A stretch of 64,000 nt of DNA, taken from assembly GCA_949316235.1 (NCBI GenBank), contig OX438758.1, positions 12,185,731 to 12,249,730 on the forward strand, read 5' to 3'. The notes under the pieces are model-generated. The model was not told where the DNA came from and did not search any database. It saw nothing but the letters and a program-made list of their open reading frames with translations. Made by a program: the position numbers and the translations under genes. Positions 34,841-46,322 of this stretch are shown here, piece by piece. Each line of letters begins with the position of its first letter. Within the stretch, counting starts at the first letter, position 1. This DNA comes from Oegoconia quadripuncta. Its lineage: Eukaryota; Arthropoda; Insecta; Lepidoptera; Autostichidae.

Positions 34841-35420
34841 ATACCTCATTACACGAAGTCAGTCTCAAGCTACGGTTCCCCATCCAAAAGTGACCAAGTA
34901 CGATCAACTATACTGACAGCATGGGAAAGTAAAATTTTATTTTACCCATGGGGACGGCTTTTGCTCGTGATATCTAATAACCCCTCTCGGCTTAGTATCA
35001 CGTCAGTAATGCTATAATACACAAAGTGCAATTCAGCTATTTCAACAATGTCCAAAAAATTGTGCTGAAATAGGGCCCTAAAGAAAAAATAAGTACACTG
35101 TAGTTTTTCAATATTTTAAGTGAGCATTCTGGCGTCACGTGTTGCTGGAATCCTCAGTCTCATACGTAGAGATTGCTTTACCAATGGGTATAATTTATAT
35201 CACAAAAAATTGTGTATAAATAGTGCCACCGAAACATAAAAATCCTTTTTAAAAAATTCACACACACAGACCAATGTGGGCCAAGGTATTTAGATGTCTT
35301 TGTGAAAAGGTGCAGCGCAAGACTTGACTTGACAGGATCATGTTTTTCGTCGGGGATTAATGCCGACCTTTAAATAACTAATTGTCCCCTATCTCGTCTT
35401 GGTGTATCCCAATCCCAACT
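34841..35420. other. Intergenic, nothing recognised
   Basis: No gene or assignable repeat. Confidence 0.3.
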
Positions 35421-35421
35421 A

Positions 35422-35620
35422 TCCCAACTAATATAATAAATGTGAAAGTTTGTGTGTGTGTATGTATGTTTGTTACCTCTTCACGCCCAAAAGGATGAAC
35501 GGATTTGGATGAAATTTGGTTGGTACAGACAGATTAGGGCCTGGATTAACATAGGCTATTTTTTTTGCAGAACCGTTTTGATGAAACCTTCCACGCGGAC
35601 GATGTCGCGGGCGATTCTAC
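35422..35620 (+). mobile_element. Short Helitron, Lep1-like
   Basis: Starts TCCCAACTAATATAATAAATG after A and ends GTCGCGGGCGATTCTAC before T (CTAC in place of CTAG). Contains ATGAACGGATTTGGATGAAA. Confidence 0.75.
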
Positions 35621-36880
35621 TGGTTATCTGCGAGGCTGCTCCGTCGAGTCTCCGTTTTTCATTCAAATACATTTTAAACTCGCACTGTATTACTAATTTG
35701 CAATTCTTGTATGTCCAGTTTACATGAAATGGTAGTTGATCTTGAACGAATCAACCTACCACAGTATCACCTTGTCTGTCGGTAAACTTCAGCCTGGCTT
35801 TATCAACTTTCAACTGCTGTCTGGTAGGGCACCGTGTCGGAGTGTTATGTGTTTGTCTATGTGTATCCAGTATTTGTCCGGACGTATCTCAGTAATAGAA
35901 TATTTATTTATTGAAATATGACTCATTTTGTTAGTATTGCAGTATTATTATTAGCCTAGTAATGAGTTGTCCGATTTGAGTGCGATTTTTTTAATATATT
36001 AAACAGAAGACAGTCTTGGTCATGTTTAATGAAAGTATTGTTGACACCGTACAATATTACAGGAAAGCAATTGAGGTATAATCGAGCAGTGGCGTGCACA
36101 GCATATTGTCACAGGGCAGGCAGAATGATAAAGCTATTAAATAAGCAAAAATACAACTACCAAATATAATAACGTAGTCTTTTAGCAATCCTCGCAACTC
36201 TTTCGAATATTTCTGTGACATACCATGAATCAGCTGTCTTGAGAATGCATTTCGAGGGAAGTTTACAATTTGCTAGGGTAGGCACTGCCGTGCCTGTATG
36301 GAAGGCACGCCATTGTAATCGAGCCTTAAGCCATTTCGGAAATATTTAACTTTTATCACAGTTTTTTGATGTATTATATATAACTTTTACCACAGTTTTT
36401 TTTATGATTACGTGTTCATTTTTCAAATAAAGTTTCCAATGTTTTCTATTTGCAGGCGAACCAGCGAACCCATAAGTGATTATAACTACTGCTCATGTTA
36501 CCTATCGCGAGGGTTGCAATAACATCTTAGCATTGATACGGGACGGTTAAATTCTACTTAAATAAAGCATGAAAATGTGAGCAACCACTAATCATGCGTT
36601 GTCTCTTCTTGGTAACCTTTTGTTGACCATCTCTCTATGGATATCTCAGACTAACAAAACCTGAGATGGATATAGACAGACCGTCCCCCCTCTGCGTACA
36701 ATCAGCTCCACAATTAACGACACAGGGCTGTTTTATATAATTTATTGTAGAATGCTGTCTATTTATGCTGTATTACCCGCAGTCTCCAAAATGTTGTTGC
36801 AGACAAGAGGGTCATTTCAGAGGCTCGTGGTATACCTTGACTAGGCACCAACTGTACTAAAATTATAGGTACTGTTTATG
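35621..36880. other. Intergenic, nothing recognised
   Basis: No supported gene. CAGTGGCGTGCACAG at 36084 is a scrap of the repeat at 55270-55345. Confidence 0.3.
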
Positions 36881-36884
36881 TAAA

Positions 36885-37268
36885 TATTGGGTCTTTACCT
36901 ATGATATTGGAGATTTTTTTCTTCATTAATCATATGTACCAATTCCTGCGATTTTCAAAGCTATATCCAAATTTGTTTTTTATTTAGAAAATGGAATGTT
37001 ATTTCAAGGTTTCACGTGAAATATTTTTTTATTTCTGGGCTAAATCACGTAATAAAAAAAATTTGAACAGAGCTTTTTTCATGTGCTTCCCATAATCATT
37101 TCTTAGATTCGTTGAAACTTTTATAAAGCGGTTACTTTTAAAAATTAAAGCTGCCTATACTTAACTTAATGTTATCCAATAATACACACAAAAAAAAAAT
37201 CAAAAATGTTTGTATGGAGAAAACAGTCTTAATGAAATTCTTCATACAAAACGCCAATTTCATAGGTA
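36885..37268 (-). mobile_element. Foldback DNA element, TTAGGTCCTTACC family, one end lost
   Basis: Starts ATTGGGTCTTTACCTATG and runs through the whole interior, but the right terminal repeat stops at ATTTCATAGGTA before GGACC. A further gap lies near 37190. Confidence 0.75.
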
Positions 37269-38295
37269 TTGAAAAAGTGCCAACATACAGAGTTGTTGAA
37301 TACGAAGGTGAAAATAGTAAAACGTGCGAGTTTTGCTGTTGTTAGTTTTACCATCGAGTTCGCGTTTACGTAAAAAGTATCTATGAAAAAAATTGTATTG
37401 CAAACTATCCGCTAGACAGTGGCAAGCCTGAGACATGTTGGATGAACGATTTGTGGTTTTACGCAATCTGGAGGATAATATGCAATTCCTTTAGTGTGTC
37501 AAGATCAATGAGTTTGAAGTTGATATTCCTGATTGAGAATTTTATTAAGGCAAAGGCATGAAGGGCTTTTAGGCTTATATCAAGGTACCGCCACTGCCAC
37601 TAGAGCGCTGCACATTTCTTCATACAAATCGTCATGTAAACGTGAGTTAAGTCAAAAAACAATCTCCGCCCTCAGACCAGCGAAAATGTGACAGTGACAG
37701 TCTCATATATACAGGACGTATCTAGATATCACCCGAGAAGGAAAAACAAAATGTTTTCATGTGTCAGGATCGTAGCAAATGGAAATCTGTGGTCTCTACC
37801 TTTTTTTGACGCGGGGAAACGCATGACACGTACCGCTCGCCTGGGAGACGACGAGACGGTTATGTGGGACTCCCCTCCTCAGAGGGATACCCACTAAAAC
37901 CCCGCAGCGACTTTCTTCGGCAGTAGGAAGGACCTGGGAACGCATAAGCGGCTCCAGCCCCCCACTGTCTCTCCTACAAATATTCCGAATAAAGCCAGGA
38001 CATGAAACAAATTAGTGGAAGCAATGAAACTTAAAACTTATACAATAAGAAGCCGAACATAACAATCGCCAATAAAAATCAAAGCCAGACCAAAAAAAAA
38101 TACGAATCCTCAACTAACTTGACCGGACATCGCTCCGTGATCCGGTCAAAAGGGGAAAGGGGAAAGCAAACACTGCAAACGACAATACATACAATGTAGG
38201 ATGTAAGTATTTGTATATTCTCACACCTTTGTATTAAACAAAGGGCACGTGTCATCGGTGTGCCACGGTTGATTCAATATCTGGTTAGGTACTGC
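37269..38295. other. Unassigned, partly GC-richer
   Basis: 37790-38000 has higher G+C (GACGACGAGACGG, GTGGGACTCCCCTCC, AACCCCGCAGCGAC) and resembles the non-coding end of a retroelement, but I cannot name it. An open frame at 37688-37897 overlaps it without a known domain. Confidence 0.3.
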
Positions 38296-38299
38296 GTGA

Positions 38300-38560
38300 G
38301 TACTCTACCTACTTTTTGCCCGACTGACCAAGTAAACATTAGTTTTTCGAATGTACATAATGTGTATGTATGTCCGTTCCTTTGGCGCATCCTGTAGTCT
38401 AAACGGCTTCACCGATTTCGAAGTGCATGGGGTCGTTAGATTCGTCTTGGTATGCGGAATGTCATAGGATACATTTTATGGTAAAAAATCCAACATGGCG
38501 TCCGCAAAACACAAAATAGCTGTCGGGTTTTTTGATTTTTAAGACTTAAATAGTTATTAA
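38300..38560 (+). repeat. Dispersed repeat, GGCAGTCGGGTAA family, inverted copy
   Basis: TTTTTGCCCGACTGACC at the start, CTAAACGGCTTCACCGATTT, CGAAGTGCATGGGGTCGTTA and AAAAAATCCAACATGGCGTC at the end mirror 44330-44560. Confidence 0.6.
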
Positions 38561-38784
38561 GCATTTATTTTAATGTTAGATATAGGTACAATATCACTTA
38601 TTTGAACACTCAAGCGCACCGGCGCTTACCCATTCCCCATTTGCATACCCATTAGCGAATGTACCTACATTCGCTATTCGCTGTCGATTTGGGTATATTT
38701 ATCTTTACACAATTGCTGGTATACCTGCATTATATTAATATAAGTTCATAGATTATCGGGGGTTTCCAAATTTTCTATTTACGG

Positions 38785-39133
38785 TTTTTTTTTTATGCAC
38801 GACGAGTTCGTACTTGACCTCAATCGCACCTGATGTTAAGTGAAGACGAGGTCGAAGGTGGAAGCGTACTGACCCGGAAACCCCAACACATTTGGGGCAC
38901 TGGCTATCTTATCTCTGACAACCGGAACACAACAATGCTAATAACATTGCTGCTTGGCGGCAGATTTATATAAGATGGTGGTAGCTAGCCAGGAGATAGC
39001 TAGCCAGCCAGGCTTAAAATGCCCTACCACCAACCAAACCGAGTACTTAAACATATATACCCCGCTGGGGATCGAAGCCACGACCTCCGAATCGTAAATT
39101 CAATGTTGTTTACATTGAGCCACGGAGGCGGTT
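38785..39133 (-). mobile_element. SINE A, full length with small internal duplication
   Basis: Poly(T) at 38785, CGCACCTGATGTTAAGTGAA, the family body, then GGGGATCGAAGCCACGACCT and head CACGGAGGCGG. TAGCTAGCCAG occurs twice near 38989-39012, a duplication not seen in other copies. Confidence 0.85.
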
Positions 39134-39297
39134 GAATTTATGATGAGGATGCGTTCACCTAGCTAGGTATATTTTACATAATATTAGGTCCTGCATATCT
39201 CCTACACAATCCTCCTTTTGTGTGTAAATATTTCACCAGACGATCTGGTGATGCACTCCGAGCCGGAGATGGAATACGGATTATTGAAGTCTCTTGT

Positions 39298-39832
39298 TAG
39301 CCCACGGAAAATGCGGTAAAAAATTAGCTTAGCTAATCATAATTCAGAACCGACTTATATAGTTGCTATCTTATATGAGAGATGTAATTTTGAATAACTA
39401 AGCCTAAAAAAAACGATGACTTATTCTAGATTTTTTAGAAAACCCTATAATTAGTTTGTATCTTAATAAACAATAAATACTAACTGATATTTAATCAGGT
39501 AGACTTTTGTTAAACACAGTTAATTTATTGATGGATAAAAAACTTAGCATGGTAAGGCATGCATGTGTTTTTAGCTGAAAATGTCGTCGAGCGGTATTAC
39601 TTAAGAAATAAAAATGAGAACTAATATTTGGTAACGATAGTTTCCATAAATATTTTGAATTAAAAGAAATACCCATAAATTGAGCATTTTTTTTAAGAAA
39701 CACATTTTGAAACTTATTTGGAAAAATATATAGGTACTTCAATTGTTACTACATTTACAACACTTTATTAAATGTTTCAAGAAAATCGCGGTTATTCGTT
39801 TTTCCGAGGTCTAAACGTATTTCCCTGGGCTA
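39298..39832. mobile_element. DNA element with TAGCCCAGGGAAAATACG ends, 535 bp
   Basis: Left TAGCCCACGGAAAATGCGGT, right AAACGTATTTCCCTGGGCTA, imperfect inverted ends. The interior (AGATGTAATTTTGAATAAC, GGCATGCATGTGTTTTTAGC, AAATGTCGTCGAGC) recurs at 49260-49920 in part inverted. Non-autonomous; no transposase. Confidence 0.7.
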
Positions 39833-40465
39833 TGTTTTATATTTGGCGTTCCAATTCGAAGACATTGATAGATATGATTGTGGCCCACTGAGCATAAAGT
39901 ATCGTAGAGCATTTTGCATGCAATTGCACGAGCATAACATGCAAACATTCACAGTAGGCACAGATTCTTATCATGTGATACATAATCTTGTAATGTGATA
40001 TAACAATGCCTACATGATGTATTAATTTACGAGTTACATATGTATAAACAATACAATAGCTTATAAATATTGTTCAACTGCAAAAGATCTATCTGACGTG
40101 TCAATAAATTTAATAGCCTTCTAGTTTAGGTCTATACCTATGTACCTAGTTCTAAAAGAAACAGTCTGCAACAAATCGAATGCTTTAGAGCGGAGCTCGA
40201 TAATTGGTGAATTGACATAATTTATTCAATAATACTAGATAGCCGTAAACCTAAGCTATATCGCCCTTGATTATATAATGGACATATAATGTAAGTACGT
40301 TAAGTTGATATAAAGTGGATAAGTACCTAATCGGATAAGCGCCATTTTGTCTCTTTGTCTTGTTCGCGAATTAGAGTGGTGAAAAAACAAAATGGCATGT
40401 TCTCAATCATCTCCTTTGAAAGGTAGAGATCACACAGATATTTTGTTACGTTCAGACAAATATTT
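39833..40465. other. AT-rich intergenic
   Basis: Nothing recognised. Confidence 0.3.
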
Positions 40466-40468
40466 AAT

Positions 40469-40668
40469 ATAGCTTTCCGCCCGCGGCTTCGCCTACGTAG
40501 AATAACTTATCGCGGAAATTTGGTTGTCCCGCGGGAACTACTCACTTTATTAGGATAAAAAATATCCTATGTCTCAATTATACCAAATTTCATCCAAATC
40601 CGTCCATCCGTTTCGCCGTAATTGAGCAACAAACAAACATCCAAACTTTCGCATTTATAATTAATATT
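40469..40668 (-). mobile_element. Short Helitron, Lep1-like
   Basis: Minus strand: ATTATAAATGCGAAAGTTTG near the 5' end, TTACGGCGAAACGGATGGAC in the middle and CGCGGGCGGAAAGCTA at the 3' end; both termini are eroded. Confidence 0.75.
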
Positions 40669-41084
40669 TTAAAAGCGAAAGTATAATATATATTGAATTT
40701 GTAATCAAACTATTCAATGCACTTAGTGAATTTCTGATAAATTTTGAAGCTAGTGTAAAAAGAGGAAATCTTGAATGAAAGAAGTGACAGCGGACGGTGT
40801 GAAAGACGAAAACCTTACAAGTTTCCTTAAGGTCTATATTTTTAGTATCAAGAACCGATGTAGCATCTGGTTTCATGGCCCGTTTCCAAGACCAGTCTGT
40901 CCCCTCGAACGCGTTCAGAGAAGCAATTTTTCAATCGTTCGACAGTAATCTTAATAAATAATTGATTGAAAAAAAATTCTGCAGGGTTGCAACTTCGGCC
41001 AATGTTGAACATGATCTGACAATGCTTGTAGCTAAAGATGTATTTCATGAATAAGTCTTGATTTCACGTGATTGACTTTACATA

Positions 41085-41348
41085 GTAAAATTCAATTCGT
41101 GTAAATCCTGTATACTGATGACTCCACTCCTGATTACAAAAAACTTCCCACTAAGAACAATAGCCGAGTTCAGTCGAAAATTGTTGGAATTCCATACTAA
41201 AGCTGGATACAGGATGGTTCACTTTGCATGGGTACTTGAAATTTTTTTGATTGAATTCGACATGATTCCTTGGGGAAAGTTGTTCGTAATCAAGAGTGGC
41301 GTTACCAGTTAGTTAATGGAATTACATGAATTCAAATTCACCCTGTAT
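41085..41348 (+). mobile_element. Foldback MITE, ACAGGGTGAA family, full length
   Basis: Left AAATTCAATTCGTGTAAATC, right GAATTCAAATTCACCCTGTA; the arms also pair through GACTCCACTCCTGATTAC and GTAATCAAGAGTGGCGTTAC. Confidence 0.75.
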
Positions 41349-42105
41349 TGTTGCGTAGCATGTCGAGTTTCAACGTTACGGCTTTGAATCAATGCTTATT
41401 TCACTGATCACAAATTTAAGTTTGTTAGCGACTGAAAAGTGCGGATCATTTATGAATGATCTACAACACGATTCCTTGAAATTTTCTCGATGAAAATAAC
41501 TAAATCTGTCTGAAATTACGAATAAACGGTAGACATTCATAGATACTTTATATAGAAACACGTGAGTAATAAATCAAATATGATTCAGTGCCTATGTTCG
41601 CATATGTCTCGCCGACGGGTACCTACTACCTACACCTAGGTTGGTTTGGGCGAGCGACGCACGAGCAAGACCAATAATACGAAATGAACGCCAATCGGGT
41701 CAGACGCCTCGCAAATGCACAATAATGTCTGGTCTCAATTTCACATACCTGAAGCGTATGTAAAATTGACACCGCCCATTAATTCTACCTGACTGAAGCC
41801 CATTGTGTTCTATATTCAAATGTTCACGCACGACGCGACCAACAAATTTCTATCGTTTAAAATTCCATCTACAGAGTAAATAGAATGATATTGTTATACT
41901 TTTTCTATTATTGACAGAGTAGTGACATTTCTCTAATAATAATTTAAGTATAAAATTTTGGACCACTATGTATATTTTTGGCTTACGTGGAATCCAGAAT
42001 AGTTACAGTCTGAATGGGAACACATAATTGATGTTTATGCCGGTTTCTAGATAAAACGTCGTGTTTCAATTTAAAGTAATGCAAATGTTATGCTACAAAA
42101 ACACA
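41349..42105. other. Intergenic, nothing recognised
   Basis: No supported gene or repeat. Confidence 0.3.
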
Positions 42106-42125
42106 CATCTCATAAACATAATCAT

Positions 42126-42238
42126 AAAAAAGTATTGAGACTGAGAAGTGATCTCAATCTCAACATCGATTTATTAATACGGGCCCTTAATAAATCGATG
42201 TTGAGATTGAGATCACTTCTCAGTCTCAATACTTTTTT
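42126..42238. repeat. Perfect 52-bp palindrome
   Basis: The arms 42126-42177 and 42187-42238 are exact reverse complements around a 9-base spacer (TACGGGCCC). Both arms are the outer part of the GGCCCGTATTAATAAATC MITE. Confidence 0.95.
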
Positions 42239-42325
42239 TTCATGCTGTTTTAACATGCAACAGATTCTCAAGCGCCAGCTTGAGGTCATCTCAATCTTGA
42301 GAACGGTTTATTAATACGGGCCATA
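42187..42325. mobile_element. Foldback MITE, GGCCCGTATTAATAAATC family
   Basis: TTAATAAATCGATGTTGAGA on the left, CTTGAGAACGGTTTATTAAT and ACGGGCC on the right. Same order as 49053-49203. The sequence before it is a second, inverted partial copy. Confidence 0.75.
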
Positions 42326-42389
42326 GAAACGCTGTGGCAAAATATTTTTTTATAGAGTCGTTTACAGCTGTCATCAACGATAGTGACAA

Positions 42390-42605
42390 TAGTGTAGTGG
42401 ATAGCGACCCTGTCAGCGAAACCAACGGTTGCGGGTTCGAATCCCGCGTCCAGTAAATATTTGTGTGATGAATACGAACATTTATTCCAGAGTCATGGAT
42501 ATTTATGTATGTTTATCCGTTATCCATCTGGTAACCATAGTACAAGCTTTACTTAGTTTAGAACTAGATGATTGGTATACCAGTGTCCGAAATATTTTAT
42601 TTATT
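42390..42605 (+). mobile_element. SINE C, tRNA-headed, variant
   Basis: Head TAGTGTAGTGGATAGCGACC with B box GGGTTCGAATCCC, then a body with TGTGTGATGAATACGAACAT and GAGTCATGGATATTTATG, end ATTTTATTTATTTC. Confidence 0.75.
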
Positions 42606-42636
42606 TCAAGGTAGTCGACGCCCACACATTAAACGA

Positions 42637-42898
42637 CCTGTTTGGTGTAGTGGTTAGAAACTCTGCTGCTATACCAAAAGGTCGCGGGTTCGAATCCCGC
42701 TAGTGACATATGTTTGTATGATGAATACAGACATGTGTTCCCGAGTTATGGATGTTTTTCATTTATAATTTATTTACAAAAAAAAAATGTATTTGTGTAG
42801 TTTATCAACCATCTGGTATCCATAATACAAGCCTAGTTGCTTAGTGTGGAACTAGATGGCGTTGTGTGTATGTGGAAATTTAATTTATTATTATTACA
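42637..42898 (+). mobile_element. SINE C, tRNA-headed, full length
   Basis: TTTGGTGTAGTGGTTAGAAA, B box GGGTTCGAATCCC, GTTCCCGAGTTATGGATG and end with TTATTATTATTAC. Thirty bases downstream of another SINE C copy. Confidence 0.8.
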
Positions 42899-43199
42899 TA
42901 CAGCTCTGATACACATTTGAACAATGAATACTTTTTCTACTTCAAAGAATATCGCCACAGACACCGCACCTAAAAGTTGGCGAAACATATCCGTGATAAG
43001 CTGAAAGTACATATTCCGAATATTATTATTTTCCTCATACGGTGCAATGCATACATAAAACCTAGTTTATAATAGATCAGAGTTTTCCTATTAACAAACC
43101 AATCAATATTGAAACCTAAGAACATTGTGTCATTCACAGCTTTAATACTGGCATTGTTATATGTTATTTTCATATTGAAGAGTTTTATTTTTATGGTCA

Positions 43200-43400
43200 A
43201 GTAAGTAATTCCGGACTTACGGCAGCGGTATTCCCGAACGAGTACGACATTGGAACCTTCAAGAAACGAGCCTACACCTTCCTCAAAGGCCGGCAACGCA
43301 TCTGTGACCCTTTTGGTGTTGCGGGTGTCCATGGGCGGCGGTGATTGCTTTCCATCAGGTGACCCGCATGCTCGTTAGCCGCCCCATCATATAAAAAAAA
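43200..43400 (+). mobile_element. LINE 3' terminal fragment
   Basis: CCTTCAAGAAACGAGCCTAC, CTTCCTCAAAGGCCGGCAAC, GCATCTGTGACCC, GGGTGTCCATGGGCGGCGGT and ATATAAAAAAAAA match 17393-17540 in reverse. The minus-strand open frame across it (42970-43332) is a shadow. Confidence 0.65.
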
Positions 43401-43599
43401 AATTCTACTATCTTTTGCAAAGTATCATTTATTGTTATTTCAAAATCATTTCTCTCTCTATTTTTATTCTTTATTATTAATGTAACATCTTCAGCATTTA
43501 TAGGTACAAGCTCCTAATTTATTAACGTTGAGTAGTCGATCCCGGTTGTTTTCAATAGAAGGCAGTCGTTCGTTTATTACTAGCCGACCAACCACTCTG

Positions 43600-43840
43600 T
43601 CCACCTGCCCCCGCAGTCTCGACATTAGCGAACGCTACACCACCGATTTCGGTCGTTAAGTCCTAACAATGTTATTTTAATTGGAGAATTAGAGTCTTTA
43701 GTATCAAAATATCGGTTTCCATTGAAACTACGTTTCAGGCTTCCAACAAAAACCGACATGATTATTAACACTATAACATTTAGAATAAGACCGTTAGGAG
43801 TTAACGACCGAAATCGGTTGCTATCTATGTCGAGACTGCG
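43600..43840. repeat. Inverted repeat, arms about 50 bp
   Basis: CGCAGTCTCGACATTAGC and CACCGATTTCGGTCGTTAA (43612-43662) are mirrored by TTAACGACCGAAATCGGT and ATGTCGAGACTGCG (43800-43840). The arms differ by small gaps. Confidence 0.7.
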
Positions 43841-43847
43841 GGCCCTG

Positions 43848-44040
43848 GTTGGCCGGTTAGTATTTTTTTTTCTTAATTTACCACCTGGTTGGTTGGTTGA
43901 TATTTTTTTTTCTTACCTGACTACCTGGTTGGTTGGCTCATATTTTTTTTCTTAACTGACTACCTAGTTGGTTGGTTGATATTTTTTTTTCTAACTACCA
44001 AACTGATTGGTCGGTTAGTTTATTTTTCTCAACCGACAAG
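43848..44040 (+). repeat. Minisatellite, about 43-bp unit
   Basis: Four to five copies of a unit CCTGGTTGGTTGGTTGATAT followed by eight or nine T, then CTTAACTGACTA. It directly follows the inverted repeat. Confidence 0.85.
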
Positions 44041-44042
44041 TC

Positions 44043-44212
44043 GGTAGCCCAAAGGTGCGGCTTAAAAACACGGACTGTCTGGTGGCCACCAGTCTGCCAC
44101 AAATCCACCAATACGCACTGGGTCCGCGTGGTGGATTCTGGCCCATACCCTCTCCCAGTGAGAGGAAGCTGTGCCCCACCAGTGGGGACGTATAAGTAAG
44201 TATGTTGATGAT
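44043..44212 (+). mobile_element. SINE D 3' part
   Basis: GGCTTAAAAACACGGACTGT, GGCCACCAGTCTG, GTCCGCGTGGTGGATTCTGG, CCATACCCTCTCCCAGTG, CAGTGGGGACGTATAAG and a TGATGATGA tail. The 5S-like head is absent. Confidence 0.7.
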
Positions 44213-44329
44213 GAATTTGTTAGTCCCGACACAAAGTATTCAAATATGTAATAATTTTAAAGTATAATCTGTGGTTTAAAATATAATGTGTTTTCCTTAT
44301 TGTGTAGATATCTACATTTGAATAACAAC

Positions 44330-44560
44330 ATGAGTTTAAAAACCCCAAAAAACAGACAGCATATTTTATATTTCGCGGGCGCCATGTTGGATTTTTTACC
44401 ATACTATGTATCCTGACACTGCAGGGATCAAGGCGAATCTAACGACACCATGTACTTCGAAATCGGTCAAGTCGTTTAGGCTACAGGAGGTAACATAGAA
44501 ATCTACATACATACACTCGAAAAACATTACCCTCCTTCCTTAGGCAGTCGGGTAAAAATG
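44330..44560 (-). repeat. Dispersed repeat, GGCAGTCGGGTAA family
   Basis: GGGCGCCATGTTGGATTTTT, CGACACCATGTACTTCGAAA, AGTCGTTTAGGCTACAGGAG and CCTTAGGCAGTCGGGTAA. Other copies at 29998-30112 and 38300-38560. Confidence 0.6.
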
Positions 44561-44793
44561 GTATTCCGGTCTAAATTTCACTATGTACTCGTATAACAAT
44601 TTGTAAGTTTTTTCAAGTAAAATAAATGAACACATTCAGAAGCAATCATACAGGCGTATAATATACCAAAACGATATCGATTTAGATAAATATTATACAA
44701 ACTCGAAGAATACGAACTACAACAGATGAATTACGAACATAAGGTCGTTTTAATTCATTTATGGCATGCCACATTGTTAGTAGGTACATCGTA

Positions 44794-45078
44794 GTATGTC
44801 GGTGGCTCAGCTGTTAAGACACGGTCTCCCAATTTGGGAGATTCGGGATCGATTCCCAGGCAGACCATACACCAGTACATTTATCCGATTGCTCTAAAAG
44901 GTGAAAGAAAAAATCGTGAGGAAACCTGCATGCCTGAGAAATAACAATTCTAGGGCATGTGAAGTCCCCAATTCGATTGGGGTAGCGTGGTGGACTACGG
45001 CCCATACTCCCTCATAATACGAGGGAAGGCCTATATCCCTGCAGTGGGATGTTTAGGGGCTCATGATGATGATGACAT
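44794..45078 (+). mobile_element. SINE B, tRNA-headed, full length
   Basis: Head TCGGTGGCTCAGCTGTTAAG (A box) with B box GGGATCGATTCCC, body with CATGCCTGAGAAATAAC, and tail TGGTGGACTACGGCCCATAC, GCAGTGGGATGTTTAGG, ending TGATGATGATGAC. It shares its tail design with SINE D. Confidence 0.8.
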
Positions 45079-45870
45079 CGTAGTAGTAATTATAATCCAT
45101 ATAAATAAGATAAAATGGCAAGTTCTCAGAATGGCAAATTGAGATTGATTAATCGCAGGATTATAATGAAATTAGGATTTTGATCAATATTACTCTTACT
45201 TATTTACATTTAAGTTAAATTACATATAATATTATTTTATTATAGCTTATTCATTTTAACACTTTAATTTGAGATTGGCCACATTATTTAAGTTATTATA
45301 TTATGTTGATGGTCAGACAGGTCCGGGATCCACGCACAGCCAATACCCGAAGTTTATTCTTCAATCTAACCTAATTGGATGTGATGGTAGGGGGCATTTG
45401 CCGGGCACAGACGGATGAGCCGTCCACCAAAGGGGTCATTCTATCCAATCCCCTTTGCGGCGCATTGGTTGTGTGAGCGCGGCTTTGTCTGGCGGTTTAT
45501 CTGGGCATCAGCAATGTTCGGTACGTTCTCAATCGACCAGTCAACGATCATGTCATCATATCGCAACGATGTCGTCCAGAAAGGGGTCATTTAGGGCACA
45601 AAAATTAAACACGATAATGTAGGTGCCTACATCACGCAAATACCCAAAAGTATTAAATGTTGCGGATAAGATAGTAGCAGATGTTAGGCTAATAAAGAAT
45701 TTTTATTTTTCTGTAGTCATTTAAGTGCACGGCAGTGTTCAGGTCATGTCCTATAAAATACTGGCCTCTCGTACGCCGTACAGCTACGAACAATGTCAAG
45801 GCTCATTAACTATTGAAATATCATGTTCTATTTAACTCAGATAATGTGATGATAATTATACAATATTCCA
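45079..45870. other. Intergenic with a GC-richer patch
   Basis: 45310-45600 has higher G+C (GGTCCGGGATCCACGCAC; AAGGGGTCATT occurs twice, at 45429 and 45580). No coding frame or known repeat. Confidence 0.3.
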
Positions 45871-45875
45871 ATTTT

Positions 45876-46322
45876 CAAAACTGTCTTTAAGAAATTCTGA
45901 CATAACGACCCTCAAAAACAGTCACAGATCATCACGCATCCCTATTATTTAATATTAATAGGTAAGTGGTATTTTGATGATCTGTAACTGTTTTTGATTA
46001 TCATCACACATCCCTATTATTTAATAGAGAAGTGGTATTTTGATGATCTGTGACTGTTTTTGAGGGTCGTTATGTCAGCATTTCTTAAAGACAGTTTTGC
46101 GAATAATTCGAAGAGTGCAGCTGTCTCGTAGAGTGACACATACTTGACATGAGTTATCATTATGTGCAAACAAGCTACTGTAATATTATTGTATACAGTA
46201 CAAAGGTGGCTAAAATTCACTTTGTATAAGTATATTTACAAAATTACACTTTGTATATATATATAATTATTGGTTGGAAGATATTTATTTAAAACAGCTG
46301 CGCACTCTTCGAATTATTCGCA
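45876..46322. mobile_element. Nested inverted repeats, probable foldback element
   Basis: The arms 45876-45934 and 46041-46099 (59 bases, one mismatch) pair. Inside, a block of about 70 bases (CATCCCTATTATTTAATA, GTGGTATTTTGATGATCTG) occurs twice in tandem. Just outside, GCGAATAATTCGAAGAGTGC (46099-46118) is mirrored at 46300-46321. No coding capacity. Confidence 0.7.

Noticed and set aside
42970..43332. 120-codon minus-strand frame
   Set aside because: It runs antisense through a LINE 3' end that also occurs at 17393-17540.
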